This document shows positions 1 through 7,301 of a stretch of DNA of 11,666 nucleotides, one piece after another. The stretch is taken from the NCBI GenBank assembly GCA_944393345.1, contig CALXZW010000037.1, forward strand, positions 1 through 11,666. Direction: 5' to 3'. Position numbers and translations under genes: made by a program. Within the stretch, counting starts at the first letter, position 1. The number at the start of each line of letters is the position of its first letter. The notes under the pieces were generated by a model, which did not search any database, had not been told where the DNA came from, and saw only the letters and a program-made list of their open reading frames with translations. The stretch is from an uncultured Clostridia bacterium. GTDB lineage: Bacteria; Bacillota; Clostridia; TANB77; CAG-508.

Positions 1-1
1 A

Positions 2-67
2 CTAGTAGAATTAGCTAAAACAATGAATGAACAACCACCTATAAAGAAAAGAGGAATCTTTGGTTAA
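2..67 (+). CDS. C-terminal end of an unidentified protein (partial)
   Basis: An open frame enters from the left edge and ends at TAA 65-67. Its last 21 residues end in a short basic stretch, KKRGIFG, after a helix-like start (LVELAKTMNE). This is too little to name a family, and no conserved motif is visible. The reading is supported by an intrinsic terminator about 45 bases downstream and by codon use like the rest of the window. The gene belongs to a different transcription unit from the genes that follow, because a terminator and then a good promoter separate them. Confidence 0.5.
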   Translation, partial: LVELAKTMNEQPPIKKRGIFG

Positions 68-111
68 AATATATGTTTTATTAGGTGATAATGTTAGATA
101 AATAGAAATTA

Positions 112-146
112 TAAAAACATTCTTTTATAGGATGTTTTTTATTTTT
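112..146 (+). terminator. Intrinsic terminator of the upstream gene
   Basis: AAAAACATTCT (113-123) pairs with AGGATGTTTTT (129-139) across a five-base loop, giving an 11 bp stem with one G-U pair. A T-rich run to about 146 follows. The A-tract before the stem means it could also work for transcription from the right, but no minus-strand gene is visible nearby. It lies 45 bases after the stop at 67. Confidence 0.8.
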
Positions 147-160
147 CAAAAACTAAATTA

Positions 161-189
161 TTGATAAACACAAAATAATACTGTATAAT
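161..189 (+). promoter_or_regulatory. Sigma-A-type promoter for the zincin-like/queA/tgt unit
   Basis: TTGATA (161-166) and TATAAT (184-189) are separated by exactly 17 bases. The -10 is perfect and the -35 has one or two mismatches to consensus. Transcription would start around 196, very close to the ribosome binding site AAAAGGAG (198-205) of the gene at 212, so the leader would be very short. The site sits directly after the terminator at 112-146, so it opens a new unit. Confidence 0.75.
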
Positions 190-211
190 ATATAAAGAAA
201 AGGAGAAAAAA

Positions 212-1054
212 ATGAATAAAAAAATAATAAATTTCATTTTTTTAATTATTTTACTAATATGTTTATATTTTTCATATCAATTTTATCAAAAAAATAATTT
301 TAATGATTTTACCAAAAGTGAAACAAATCTATATACTTCTACTTTTATAAGAGATAAAGAAATAAAGTATTCAGATAAAAGGAGCTATAAAATAGAATCA
401 CCAGAATATAATGATGCAATGTTTTCTAAAACAATAAAAGTAGAAAAAAATCAACCATATAAAGTAACTTGTATGGTAAAAACTAAAAATGTAGAAAAAG
501 AAGAACAAGTATCAGGAGTAGGAGCACAAATATCAATAGAAGGTACAACAGAAAGATCAGTAGCAATAAGTGGGACAGAAGATTGGCAAAAGATCGAATT
601 AATATTTAATTCTAAAAATAGGGAAACTGTAAACATTGGATTTAGACTAGGAGGATATCTAGGAAAAGTAAAAGGAGAAGCTTGGTTTTCAGATTTTACA
701 ATAGAACAAGGAATATTAGATGAAAACAATAATTGGAAATTTGCTTGCTTTATATTCAAATATACAGATGTGAATATAGACAATGAAAATATTAAATTAG
801 AAGTTAGCCAATCAGATATTTCTGATATAAAAAGTACAATACAAAGATTTAAAAACTCTACAAATCAACTATCAAATGGAAAAATGACAGCAGAATATGA
901 TATATATGAAATTAGTGAACCAATTACTTCTTTATCATATGATGAAAAGTTTGGGTATTATGTAGGACCAGAAGATGTAGAAAAACAAATAAGAGAAGTA
1001 ATTCAAAAAAACAATTATGATCATATTTTTATAGTAATAAGACTTCGGAGATGA
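212..1054 (+). CDS. N-terminal part of a frameshifted membrane-anchored zincin-like protein
   Basis: This frame encodes 280 residues and starts after a good AAAAGGAG six bases upstream. Residues 5-24 form one hydrophobic segment, a signal anchor or uncleaved signal peptide. The only cysteine there (position 17) is not in a lipobox, so the protein is probably surface-anchored with its bulk outside. Residues about 58-167 look like a beta-sandwich of the carbohydrate-binding/galactose-binding type, with alternating strands, 'YKVTCMVKTKNV', 'TEDWQKIELIF' and a closing 'AWFSDFTIEQG'. That is a fold-level guess. Residues about 225-278 look like the start of a second domain whose remainder, with an HExxH motif, continues in the +1 frame from 1047. 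The last two residues before TGA 1052-1054 are probably out-of-frame. Joined, the protein would be 443 residues. The gene is either broken, read by +1 slippage, or the result of a base-call error. Confidence 0.75.
   Translation: MNKKIINFIFLIILLICLYFSYQFYQKNNFNDFTKSETNLYTSTFIRDKEIKYSDKRSYKIESPEYNDAMFSKTIKVEKNQPYKVTCMVKTKNVEKEEQVSGVGAQISIEGTTERSVAISGTEDWQKIELIFNSKNRETVNIGFRLGGYLGKVKGEAWFSDFTIEQGILDENNNWKFACFIFKYTDVNIDNENIKLEVSQSDISDIKSTIQRFKNSTNQLSNGKMTAEYDIYEISEPITSLSYDEKFGYYVGPEDVEKQIREVIQKNNYDHIFIVIRLRR
1041..1051 (+). other. +1 frameshift site within the zincin-like gene
   Basis: The upstream frame reads ATA AGA CTT CGG AGA TGA and stops at 1052. The downstream frame has a stop at 1038-1040 and is open from 1041, so the switch must lie in 1041-1051. 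Skipping C1046 gives a smooth junction, '...VIRL-GDEEHQDD...'. The CGG at 1046-1048 is the only in-frame CGG I found in the window. Reading TGA as tryptophan does not rescue the gene, because that frame is not protein-like afterwards. Confidence 0.7.
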
Positions 1055-1103
1055 AGAACATCAAGATGATATAGAAATAAAAGACTGGATAGGTTTAGGT
1101 TCA

Positions 1104-1544
1104 ATGGATTATTATGGAATAGGATTTTCTAATATAAGACTTCCAAATGATTCTAAAAATTATATATATAAATATAACACATTAGTAAATACTTTTCCAG
1201 AAGAAGTATTTTTACATGAATTTTTACATTCTTTAGAAAGAACTGCTACTGAGTACGGATATGAAATACCAGAATTACATGATTATTTAAAATATGGCTA
1301 TGAAGAAGAAAAATTAATAGGACAAAAAAAGTGGTATACAGATTATATGAATAAAAATATAAATTCAGAAAATGGAAAAATAGGTTTGCCAGAAGAAGTA
1401 TATAATTTAAAACCAGCGAAACAACAAAATTTTGAATTTTCATATAAAATAGAGGAATTCAAAGAACCACAGAATATAATAGAAGAAATAAGAGGAATAT
1501 TTGAAAAAATATCAATGAAATTAGAATTAATAGCAGCAAAATAA
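1104..1544 (+). CDS. C-terminal part of the frameshifted protein, with an HExxH zinc-protease-like motif
   Basis: The first ATG of this frame is at 1104, but the frame is open and protein-like from about 1044 and no ribosome binding site precedes 1104. It is best read as the second part of the gene that starts at 212. It carries HEFLH (1215-1229; about residues 335-339 of the joined protein) inside 'EEVFLHEFLHSLE', the pattern of a zincin active-site helix with two zinc-binding histidines and a catalytic glutamate. The next histidine, in 'ELHDY' 17 residues later, is a possible third ligand. Upstream lies 'DWIGLGSMDYYGIGF', which I do not recognise. The tail is helical and charged. A peptidase role is inferred from this motif alone. 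The stop is 13 bases before queA, so the two are probably co-transcribed. Confidence 0.7.
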   Translation: MDYYGIGFSNIRLPNDSKNYIYKYNTLVNTFPEEVFLHEFLHSLERTATEYGYEIPELHDYLKYGYEEEKLIGQKKWYTDYMNKNINSENGKIGLPEEVYNLKPAKQQNFEFSYKIEEFKEPQNIIEEIRGIFEKISMKLELIAAK

Positions 1545-1557
1545 AGGAGAAATAGAA

Positions 1558-2580
1558 ATGAAAGTATCAGATTTTAATTATGAATTACCAGAAGAATTAA
1601 TTGCGCAAATACCAATTAAAAAAAGAGATGAATCAAGATTAATGGTATTAGATAGAGAAAATCAAACGATAGAACATAGAACTTTTAAAGATATAATAGA
1701 ATATTTGGAACCAGGAGATTGTTTAGTAAGGAATAACACGAAAGTAATTCCAGCAAGAATATATGGAAAAAAAGATACTGGTGCAAATGTAGAATTTTTG
1801 TTATTAAATAATATAGAAGGAGATATATGGGAAACAATAGTTAGACCAGGAAATAAACTTCATATTGGAACAAATGTTATATTTGGAGATGGATTATTAA
1901 AGGCGAAAATTATTGATACAATGCCAGGAGGAACAAGAAAAGTTAAATTCGAATATGACGGAATTTTTAATGAAATATTAGACAAAATAGGTCTTATGCC
2001 ACTTCCACCATATATACATGAAGAATTAAAAGAAAAAGATAGATATCAAACAGTATATGCAAAATATGAGGGATCAGCAGCAGCTCCAACAGCAGGATTA
2101 CATTTTACACCTGAATTATTAAAAAAAATAGAAGAAAAAGGTGTAAAAATAGCAAATGTAACATTACATGTAGGAATAGGTACTTTCAGACCAGTTAAAG
2201 AAGAAAAAGTAGAAGATCATGATATGCATTCAGAACATTTTTACATAAAAAAAGAGGATGTAGAAAAAATAAATGAAACAAAGAAAAATGGAAAAAAAGT
2301 AATAGCAGTGGGGACAACATCTTGTAGAGTGTTGGAAAGTATTGCAGATGAAGATGGTTTTGTTAAAGAAATAGAAGGTGATACCAAAATATTTATATAT
2401 CCAGGATACAAATTTAAATGTTTAGATGGATTAATAACTAATTTTCATTTACCACAATCCACATTATTAATGTTAGTATCTGCATTAGCAGGTAAAGAAT
2501 ATATACTAAAAGCATATAACGAGGCTGTAAAAGAAAAATATAGATTTTTTAGTTTTGGAGATGCAATGTTTATAAAATAA
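1558..2580 (+). CDS. queA: S-adenosylmethionine:tRNA ribosyltransferase-isomerase QueA
   Basis: QueA transfers and rearranges the ribosyl group of S-adenosylmethionine onto preQ1 already in tRNA, giving epoxyqueuosine at the wobble base of Asp, Asn, His and Tyr tRNAs. It is cytosolic. The product is 340 residues, the usual length, and colinear with the family from 'MKVSDFNYELPEELIAQ' to the end. Family blocks visible are NNTKVIPAR (59-67), 'EGSAAAPTAGLHFT' (171-184), 'HVGIGTFRPV' (204-213), 'DHDMHSEHFYI' (220-230), 'GTTSCRVLES' (252-261) and 'DGLITNFHLPQSTLLMLVSA' (290-309). The start has AAAGGAG about nine bases upstream. tgt, the enzyme acting just before it in the pathway, follows after 18 bases, a pairing common in bacteria. 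Nothing looks damaged. Confidence 0.98.
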   Translation: MKVSDFNYELPEELIAQIPIKKRDESRLMVLDRENQTIEHRTFKDIIEYLEPGDCLVRNNTKVIPARIYGKKDTGANVEFLLLNNIEGDIWETIVRPGNKLHIGTNVIFGDGLLKAKIIDTMPGGTRKVKFEYDGIFNEILDKIGLMPLPPYIHEELKEKDRYQTVYAKYEGSAAAPTAGLHFTPELLKKIEEKGVKIANVTLHVGIGTFRPVKEEKVEDHDMHSEHFYIKKEDVEKINETKKNGKKVIAVGTTSCRVLESIADEDGFVKEIEGDTKIFIYPGYKFKCLDGLITNFHLPQSTLLMLVSALAGKEYILKAYNEAVKEKYRFFSFGDAMFIK

Positions 2581-2598
2581 ATATATTAAGGAGAAAAT

Positions 2599-3726
2599 AT
2601 GGGACCAGCAGTAAAATATGAATTATTACACGAATGTAAACAAACAGGAGCAAGAAGAGGAGTGATACATACTCCACATGGAGATATACAAACACCAGTA
2701 TTTATGCCAGTAGGAACACAAGCAACAGTTAAATCAATGACACCAGAGGAATTGAAAAATGAAGTAAAAGCAGAAATTATATTATCAAATACATATCATC
2801 TATATTTAAGACCAGGTAATAAAATTGTAAAAGAAGCGGGAGGACTTCATAATTTTATGAAATGGGATAGACCTATTCTTACAGATAGTGGAGGATTTCA
2901 AGTATTTAGTTTAGGTGATTTAAGGAAAATACATGAAGAAGGTGTAGAATTTAAATCACATTTAGATGGAAGTAAACATTTCTTCTCACCAGAATCTGTT
3001 ATGGAAATAGAAGAAGATTTAGGTGCAGATATTATTATGGCATTTGATGAATGTTGTCCATATCCATCTACTTACGAATATACCAAAAATTCTATGGAAA
3101 GAACGACAAGATGGGCTAAAAGATGTAAAGATGCTCATAAAACAGTTGATAAACAAGCTTTATTTGGAATAATACAAGGCGGTTTTTATAAAGATTTAAG
3201 AGAAAGAAGCGCAAAAGATTTAATAGATTTAGATTTACCAGGTTATGCTATAGGAGGAATAAGTGTTGGTGAACCTAAAGAAGAGTTTTTAGATATACTA
3301 AGATATACTGCTCCACTTATGCCTAAAGACAAACCAAGATATTTAATGGGAGTAGGAACACCAGATTATTTAATAGAAGCAGCTATAGCAGGAATTGATA
3401 TGTGTGACTGTGTTTTACCAACTAGAATTGCAAGAAATGGAACTGCAATGACATGGAATGGAAAAGTTGTTGTAAGAAATGCAACTTACGAAAGAGACTG
3501 GAGACCATTAGATTCAGAATGTGATTGCTATACTTGTAAAAATTATTCAAGGGCATATATTAGGCACCTTATAAAAGAAAATGAAATTTTAGGAGTAAGA
3601 TTGTTATCAATTCACAACTTAAGGTTCTTGACTAATTTAATGGAAAGGGTTAAAATAGAAATAGAGAATGATAATCTAAAAACATTTAGTGAAGAATTTT
3701 ACCAAAAATATGGTTATGAAAAGTAA
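2599..3726 (+). CDS. tgt: tRNA-guanine transglycosylase Tgt
   Basis: Tgt swaps guanine-34 of tRNAs with GUN anticodons for preQ1, the substrate base that QueA then modifies. The protein is 375 residues, normal for the bacterial enzyme. Catalytic and binding residues are visible: D96 in 'LTDSGGFQ' (general acid/base), D150 in 'AFDECCPYP', the 'GGISVGEP' loop (219-226) and the nucleophile D270 in 'DMCDCVLPTR'. The structural zinc site is C308, C310, C313 (CDCYTC) and H339 (SIHNL). The start follows AAGGAG (2588-2593) by five bases. The stop is 13 bases before the preferred start of the next gene, suggesting co-transcription, although the usual yajC/secDF neighbours are not present. Confidence 0.98.
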   Translation: MGPAVKYELLHECKQTGARRGVIHTPHGDIQTPVFMPVGTQATVKSMTPEELKNEVKAEIILSNTYHLYLRPGNKIVKEAGGLHNFMKWDRPILTDSGGFQVFSLGDLRKIHEEGVEFKSHLDGSKHFFSPESVMEIEEDLGADIIMAFDECCPYPSTYEYTKNSMERTTRWAKRCKDAHKTVDKQALFGIIQGGFYKDLRERSAKDLIDLDLPGYAIGGISVGEPKEEFLDILRYTAPLMPKDKPRYLMGVGTPDYLIEAAIAGIDMCDCVLPTRIARNGTAMTWNGKVVVRNATYERDWRPLDSECDCYTCKNYSRAYIRHLIKENEILGVRLLSIHNLRFLTNLMERVKIEIENDNLKTFSEEFYQKYGYEK

Positions 3727-3734
3727 AGGTGGGG
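3727..3734 (+). promoter_or_regulatory. Ribosome binding site that decides the WG-repeat protein start
   Basis: AGGTGGGG lies immediately after the tgt stop and five bases before ATG 3740. The in-frame ATGs upstream (3689, 3710, 3716) lie inside tgt and lack a comparable site, so 3740 is the likely start. Confidence 0.7.
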
Positions 3735-3739
3735 TACAA

Positions 3740-5251
3740 ATGAATCTTATTGAGGAAAGTATAAGTTATGAAAAAGAAAAAAAAGGAAGTAAATTAAAAA
3801 CAATAATTTTAGTATGTATAATAGTTACTATATTAGCTATTATAGGAATTACATTATATTTGTTATATATAAAATCAACAATATTAACAGTAACATTAGA
3901 TGGGAATGTTAATGAACAAATAAAAGAATTATTGGTTATTGAAGATAATGGAAAAGTATATATACCTATAAAGAAAATAGCAAGTTTTTTCAATTATTCA
4001 AGTTTTGATGGAGAATACAAAGCAAAATCTGAATCTAAAAACCAATGTTATGTACAATCAGAAAATGAAGTTGCTAATTTTGAATTAGGATCTAATAAGA
4101 TTTATAAATTAGATTTAAATAATGAAAGTGAAAACTATGAATATGTATATACAGATGAACCTGTTAAAGCAATAAATGGAGAGTTATATGCGACTGCAGA
4201 TGCTATTGAAAAAGGCTACAATGTTAGTTTTGATTATAATCAAAAAAATAATAAAATTACTATATTAACGATGCCATATTTGATATCTGCTTATGAAACT
4301 AAAGTATTGGATTATGGTTATTCAGAGATAGATAGTGAATTTGTAAATCAAAAAACTGTTTTAAAAGATATGCTAGTAGTAATGAAAAAAGAAACAAAAG
4401 AGCAATATGGAGTAATTTCAGTAGATGGAGAACCAATATTAGAACCTAAATATGATAAAATAACATATATGCCAGAAGTAGGAGATTTTCTTGTAGAAAG
4501 TAATAAAAAAGTAGGCATAATATCAACACAAAGAGAAACAAAAGTACAAATAATATACGATAGTATTAGCCTGATGGATAGTGATAATGGATTATATGTG
4601 GCCAAAAAAGATAACAAATACGGTGTTATAGATATTAGAGGAAATACTAGAATATACATTGAAAACGATGAAATAGGTGTAGATTTATCAAGATTTTCTG
4701 AAAACGAAGTAATGAATAAATATCTTTTAGTTGGAAATTTAATACCTGCAAGAAAAGACAAATATTGGGGATTATATAATAAAAATGGTGAATTGGTAGT
4801 AGATTTCGAATATGACAGTTTAGGATATATAGCATCAAATAATAAAAACGCTTTGAATTTATTAGTTATTCCTAATTACGATGTAGTAGTTGCCTGCAAA
4901 GATAAAAAATATACATTAATTAATTCATCAGGAGAAAAATTATTTGAACCTAGAGCAGATGATATATATATGACAATAAGTGAAGGCAAAAAGCACTATT
5001 ATATAGCAGTAAATGATAGATCATTTGATGCAGAAGAATACTTAAATCAAATAGGAGTAAAAACAATTACAAATAATAATTCAAATAATGAGAAAGAAAA
5101 TAACACCAATAATAGCAATAATAATTCAAATGTAGAAAATAATACTACAAATAATAGTACGAATAATACAGTTAATAATAAAGAAGAACAAAATAGCAAT
5201 GAGAATAATAATTCTGAAAATAATGAGGGAATAGAAATTTTTGAACAATAA
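3740..5251 (+). CDS. Single-span membrane protein with copper-amine-oxidase-like and WG-type repeats and an Asn-rich tail
   Basis: I chose the ATG at 3740 (503 residues) because AGGTGGGG precedes it at good spacing. A longer in-frame start at 3689 would overlap tgt and has no such site. Residues 20-44 form one transmembrane helix after a basic N-terminus (KEKKGSKLK), so the rest is probably extracytoplasmic. Residues about 70-177 resemble the stalk-like copper amine oxidase N-terminal domain ('GKVYIPIKKIASFFNY', 'ADAIEKGYNVSFDY'), a family name that does not imply oxidase activity. Residues about 222-411 hold about five WG-like beta repeats, for example 'YGVISVDGEPILEPKYD' and 'YWGLYNKNGELVVDFEYD'. 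Residues 444-495 are mostly asparagine with serine, threonine and glutamate. A cell-surface binding or scaffold role is possible, but I assign no function. It ends the queA-tgt unit, just before a terminator. Confidence 0.85.
   Translation: MNLIEESISYEKEKKGSKLKTIILVCIIVTILAIIGITLYLLYIKSTILTVTLDGNVNEQIKELLVIEDNGKVYIPIKKIASFFNYSSFDGEYKAKSESKNQCYVQSENEVANFELGSNKIYKLDLNNESENYEYVYTDEPVKAINGELYATADAIEKGYNVSFDYNQKNNKITILTMPYLISAYETKVLDYGYSEIDSEFVNQKTVLKDMLVVMKKETKEQYGVISVDGEPILEPKYDKITYMPEVGDFLVESNKKVGIISTQRETKVQIIYDSISLMDSDNGLYVAKKDNKYGVIDIRGNTRIYIENDEIGVDLSRFSENEVMNKYLLVGNLIPARKDKYWGLYNKNGELVVDFEYDSLGYIASNNKNALNLLVIPNYDVVVACKDKKYTLINSSGEKLFEPRADDIYMTISEGKKHYYIAVNDRSFDAEEYLNQIGVKTITNNNSNNEKENNTNNSNNNSNVENNTTNNSTNNTVNNKEEQNSNENNNSENNEGIEIFEQ
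5069..5224 (+). repeat. Low-complexity AAT-rich tract coding the asparagine-rich tail
   Basis: About 52 codons are dominated by AAT/AAC, with scattered AGT, ACT/ACA and GAA. The protein stretch is made of irregular NN, NNS and NNT units rather than a fixed-period repeat. It encodes the C-terminal extension of the WG-repeat protein and is likely disordered. Such tracts expand and contract easily, so length may vary among strains. Confidence 0.7.
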
Positions 5252-5254
5252 TAG

Positions 5255-5303
5255 AAAAAGGGGATGATTAAAATAATTTAATTTTTTAGTCATTCCTTTT
5301 TTA
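5255..5303 (+). terminator. Intrinsic terminator between the queA-tgt unit and the fab cluster
   Basis: AAAAAGGGGATGA (5255-5267) pairs with TCATTCCTTTTTT (5290-5302), giving 13 bp with two G-U pairs. The AT-rich interior can extend the stem, and the right arm ends in a run of T. It begins four bases after the stop of the WG-repeat gene, so the fab cluster needs its own promoter. Confidence 0.85.
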
Positions 5304-5356
5304 TATGAAATATGTATTGACCACTCATTCTAATAGAAAAAAAAATGAAAATAGTG

Positions 5357-5362
5357 TATAAA
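5357..5362 (+). promoter_or_regulatory. Possible -10 element for the fab cluster
   Basis: TATAAA preceded directly by TG lies 20 bases before the fabH start. At 17-base spacing the -35 position (5334-5339) reads TAGAAA, which is poor. A TTGACC at 5317-5322 is too far upstream to pair with it. The cluster must have a promoter somewhere in 5304-5382 because a terminator precedes it, but which hexamers are used is uncertain. No FapR-type TTAGTACC palindrome or clear FabT-type operator is visible. Confidence 0.35.
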
Positions 5363-5382
5363 TATAAAGGAAAAGAGGAAAT

Positions 5383-6306
5383 ATGGAAAATATTAAAATA
5401 GTAGCAAATGGAGTATATATTCCAGAAATACCAATTACAAGTGAAGAATTAGAGGAAAAATTAGATTTAGAAAAGGGATATATAAAAAAAAGAACAGGTA
5501 TAGTAAAAAGATATTATACGAATGAAAAAATACAAGATATAGCATTAAAAGCAGTAGAAAATTTATTTTCAAAAAACATAGAAAAAGAGAATATAGGCTT
5601 AATAATAACAGCAACGACAACAACTGAAAATCTAATGCCAGGAATATCAAATTATGTTCAAAAAAAATTAGATATAGATAAATGTATAAGTTTAGATATA
5701 TTAGCAGGATGTAGTGGATATATTAATGCTTTTGATATAGCAGTAATGTATATAAAAGCGGGAATTGTTGAAAAAGCATTAGTAATAGGAGTAGAAGTAT
5801 TATCTAAATTCACAGAAAAAGATGATATAAATACTTCAATAATCCTATCAGATGGTGCAGGAGCAACTCTTTTACAAAAAACGAATGATAAAAAAATATA
5901 TTATTCAAATATAAAAGCAGAAGGTAAAAATAATGAAATATTAACTTGTAAAACTAATGAAAAAATATATATGCAAGGAAAAGAGATATATAAATATGCA
6001 GTGACAAAACCAGTAGAAAATGTAAAAGAACTTTTATCACTTGCAAATGAAGATATCGAAAATATTAAATATATAATACCACATCAATCAAATATGAAAA
6101 TAATGAAGGCAATATCAACAAGACTAAAAATAGAAGAAAATAAATTATTTACAAATATTGAAAATATAGGAAATACATTTTGTGCAAGTATACCGATAGC
6201 ATTAAATGAAATTATGGAAAATAAAATGTTAAAATCAGGAGATAAAATCATTTTATTAGGCTATGGCGGTGGTTTAAATACAGGAAGTATTTTATTAGAA
6301 ATATAA
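5383..6306 (+). CDS. fabH: 3-oxoacyl-ACP synthase III FabH
   Basis: FabH starts fatty-acid chains by condensing an acyl-CoA primer, such as acetyl-CoA or a branched acyl-CoA, with malonyl-ACP. At 307 residues it is slightly shorter than typical enzymes of about 315-330. The catalytic triad is visible: C110 in 'DILAGCSGY', H234 in 'IIPHQSN' and N264 in 'NIGNTFCASIPIAL'. The family signatures 'KRTGI' (36-40) and 'GYGGGLNTGS' (293-302) are present. The usual AACSGF is LAGCSGY here and GFGGGLTWG is GYGGGLNTG, so it is a diverged but intact member. Substrate preference cannot be read from this. AAGAGGAA precedes the start. It is the first gene of the cluster, and fabD follows after 24 bases. Confidence 0.95.
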   Translation: MENIKIVANGVYIPEIPITSEELEEKLDLEKGYIKKRTGIVKRYYTNEKIQDIALKAVENLFSKNIEKENIGLIITATTTTENLMPGISNYVQKKLDIDKCISLDILAGCSGYINAFDIAVMYIKAGIVEKALVIGVEVLSKFTEKDDINTSIILSDGAGATLLQKTNDKKIYYSNIKAEGKNNEILTCKTNEKIYMQGKEIYKYAVTKPVENVKELLSLANEDIENIKYIIPHQSNMKIMKAISTRLKIEENKLFTNIENIGNTFCASIPIALNEIMENKMLKSGDKIILLGYGGGLNTGSILLEI

Positions 6307-6330
6307 GTTATATGAAAGGAAGATAAAAAA

Positions 6331-7275
6331 ATGAAAAGAGCATTTCTATTTCCTGGGCAAGGAAGTCAAATAGTTGGAATGGGAAAAGACATATATGAAA
6401 AATATGAAGAGGCAAGAAAGATATATGAAAAAGCTAGTGAGATTTCAAATATAGATATAAAGAAGATATGTTTTGAAGGACCAGAAGAAGAATTGAATAA
6501 AACAGAGAATACACAAATTGCAATATTAACAACAAGTTTAGCAATATTAGAAGTACTTAAAAGTAAAAATATTAATGCTGATATAGCGGTTGGATTAAGT
6601 TTAGGAGAATATGGTGCATTAATTTATTCTGGAATAATGTCTTTTGAGGATGGTATTAAATTAATACAAAAAAGAGGATATTATATGGGAAATCTATTAC
6701 CAAAAGAAGAATATGCAATGGCAGCAATAATAGGATTAGAAGTAAATAAAATAGAAGAAATTTGTAAAAAATTAAATGAACAAGGAAAATTTGTAGTACC
6801 TGCTAACTATAATTGTAGTGTGCAAACAGCAATATCTGGAGAAACAAATGCAATAGATGAAGCAATAGAACTTTTAAAACAAGCAGGAGCGAAAAGAGCA
6901 ATAAAATTAAAAACAAGTGGACCATTCCATACAGTAAAATTGCAAGAAGCAAAAAATGCTTATGAAAAAGAATTAGAAAAGTATGAATCAAATTTCAGAA
7001 TAGAAAATTGTGAAAATATAAAAGTTATAAAAAATTTAGATGGAAATTATTATACTAAAAATGATAATATAAAAGAAATATTAGCAAAACATATAATAAG
7101 TCCAGTAAGATTTGACAAAGCAATAAAACTTATGGAAAATGAAGAAATTGAAGAATATGTTGAAATAGGTCCAGGAAAAGTTTTAACAGGATTTATAAAA
7201 AAAGACAACAAAGAAGCAAAGGTATATAATATAAACAATTTAGAAACATTAGAAAGTTATATAAACAATATTTAA
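6331..7275 (+). CDS. fabD: Malonyl-CoA:ACP transacylase FabD
   Basis: FabD moves malonate from malonyl-CoA to acyl carrier protein and so feeds both FabH and FabF. The 314 residues match the family. Visible are the oxyanion-hole block 'LFPGQGSQ' (6-13), the nucleophile S90 in 'GLSLGEYGAL', R116 in 'QKRGYYM' (carboxylate binding), the catalytic histidine H200 in 'SGPFH', and the C-terminal 'VEIGPGKVLTGF'. The classic GHSxGE reads GLSLGE, which to my knowledge is common in Firmicutes homologues. The start follows AAAGGAAG. The acyl carrier protein it serves is not encoded next to it. Confidence 0.96.
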   Translation: MKRAFLFPGQGSQIVGMGKDIYEKYEEARKIYEKASEISNIDIKKICFEGPEEELNKTENTQIAILTTSLAILEVLKSKNINADIAVGLSLGEYGALIYSGIMSFEDGIKLIQKRGYYMGNLLPKEEYAMAAIIGLEVNKIEEICKKLNEQGKFVVPANYNCSVQTAISGETNAIDEAIELLKQAGAKRAIKLKTSGPFHTVKLQEAKNAYEKELEKYESNFRIENCENIKVIKNLDGNYYTKNDNIKEILAKHIISPVRFDKAIKLMENEEIEEYVEIGPGKVLTGFIKKDNKEAKVYNINNLETLESYINNI

Positions 7276-7301
7276 AATTGAATAGTTAAAAGGAGGTACT
7301 T

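Noticed and set aside
1052..1054. TGA read as tryptophan (alternative code) to join the two halves of the zincin-like gene
   Set aside because: The frame after TGA is not protein-like and meets another stop, whereas the +1 frame continues smoothly. Tryptophan is coded by TGG throughout.
3689..3739. Longer start for the WG-repeat protein
   Set aside because: It would overlap the end of tgt by 38 bases with no ribosome binding site, while ATG 3740 has AGGTGGGG right before it.
5325..5348. TCATT/AATGA and TGA-N4-TCA inverted repeats as a possible operator before fabH
   Set aside because: They are five and three bases long in very AT-rich sequence, have mismatched flanks, and match no operator I know.
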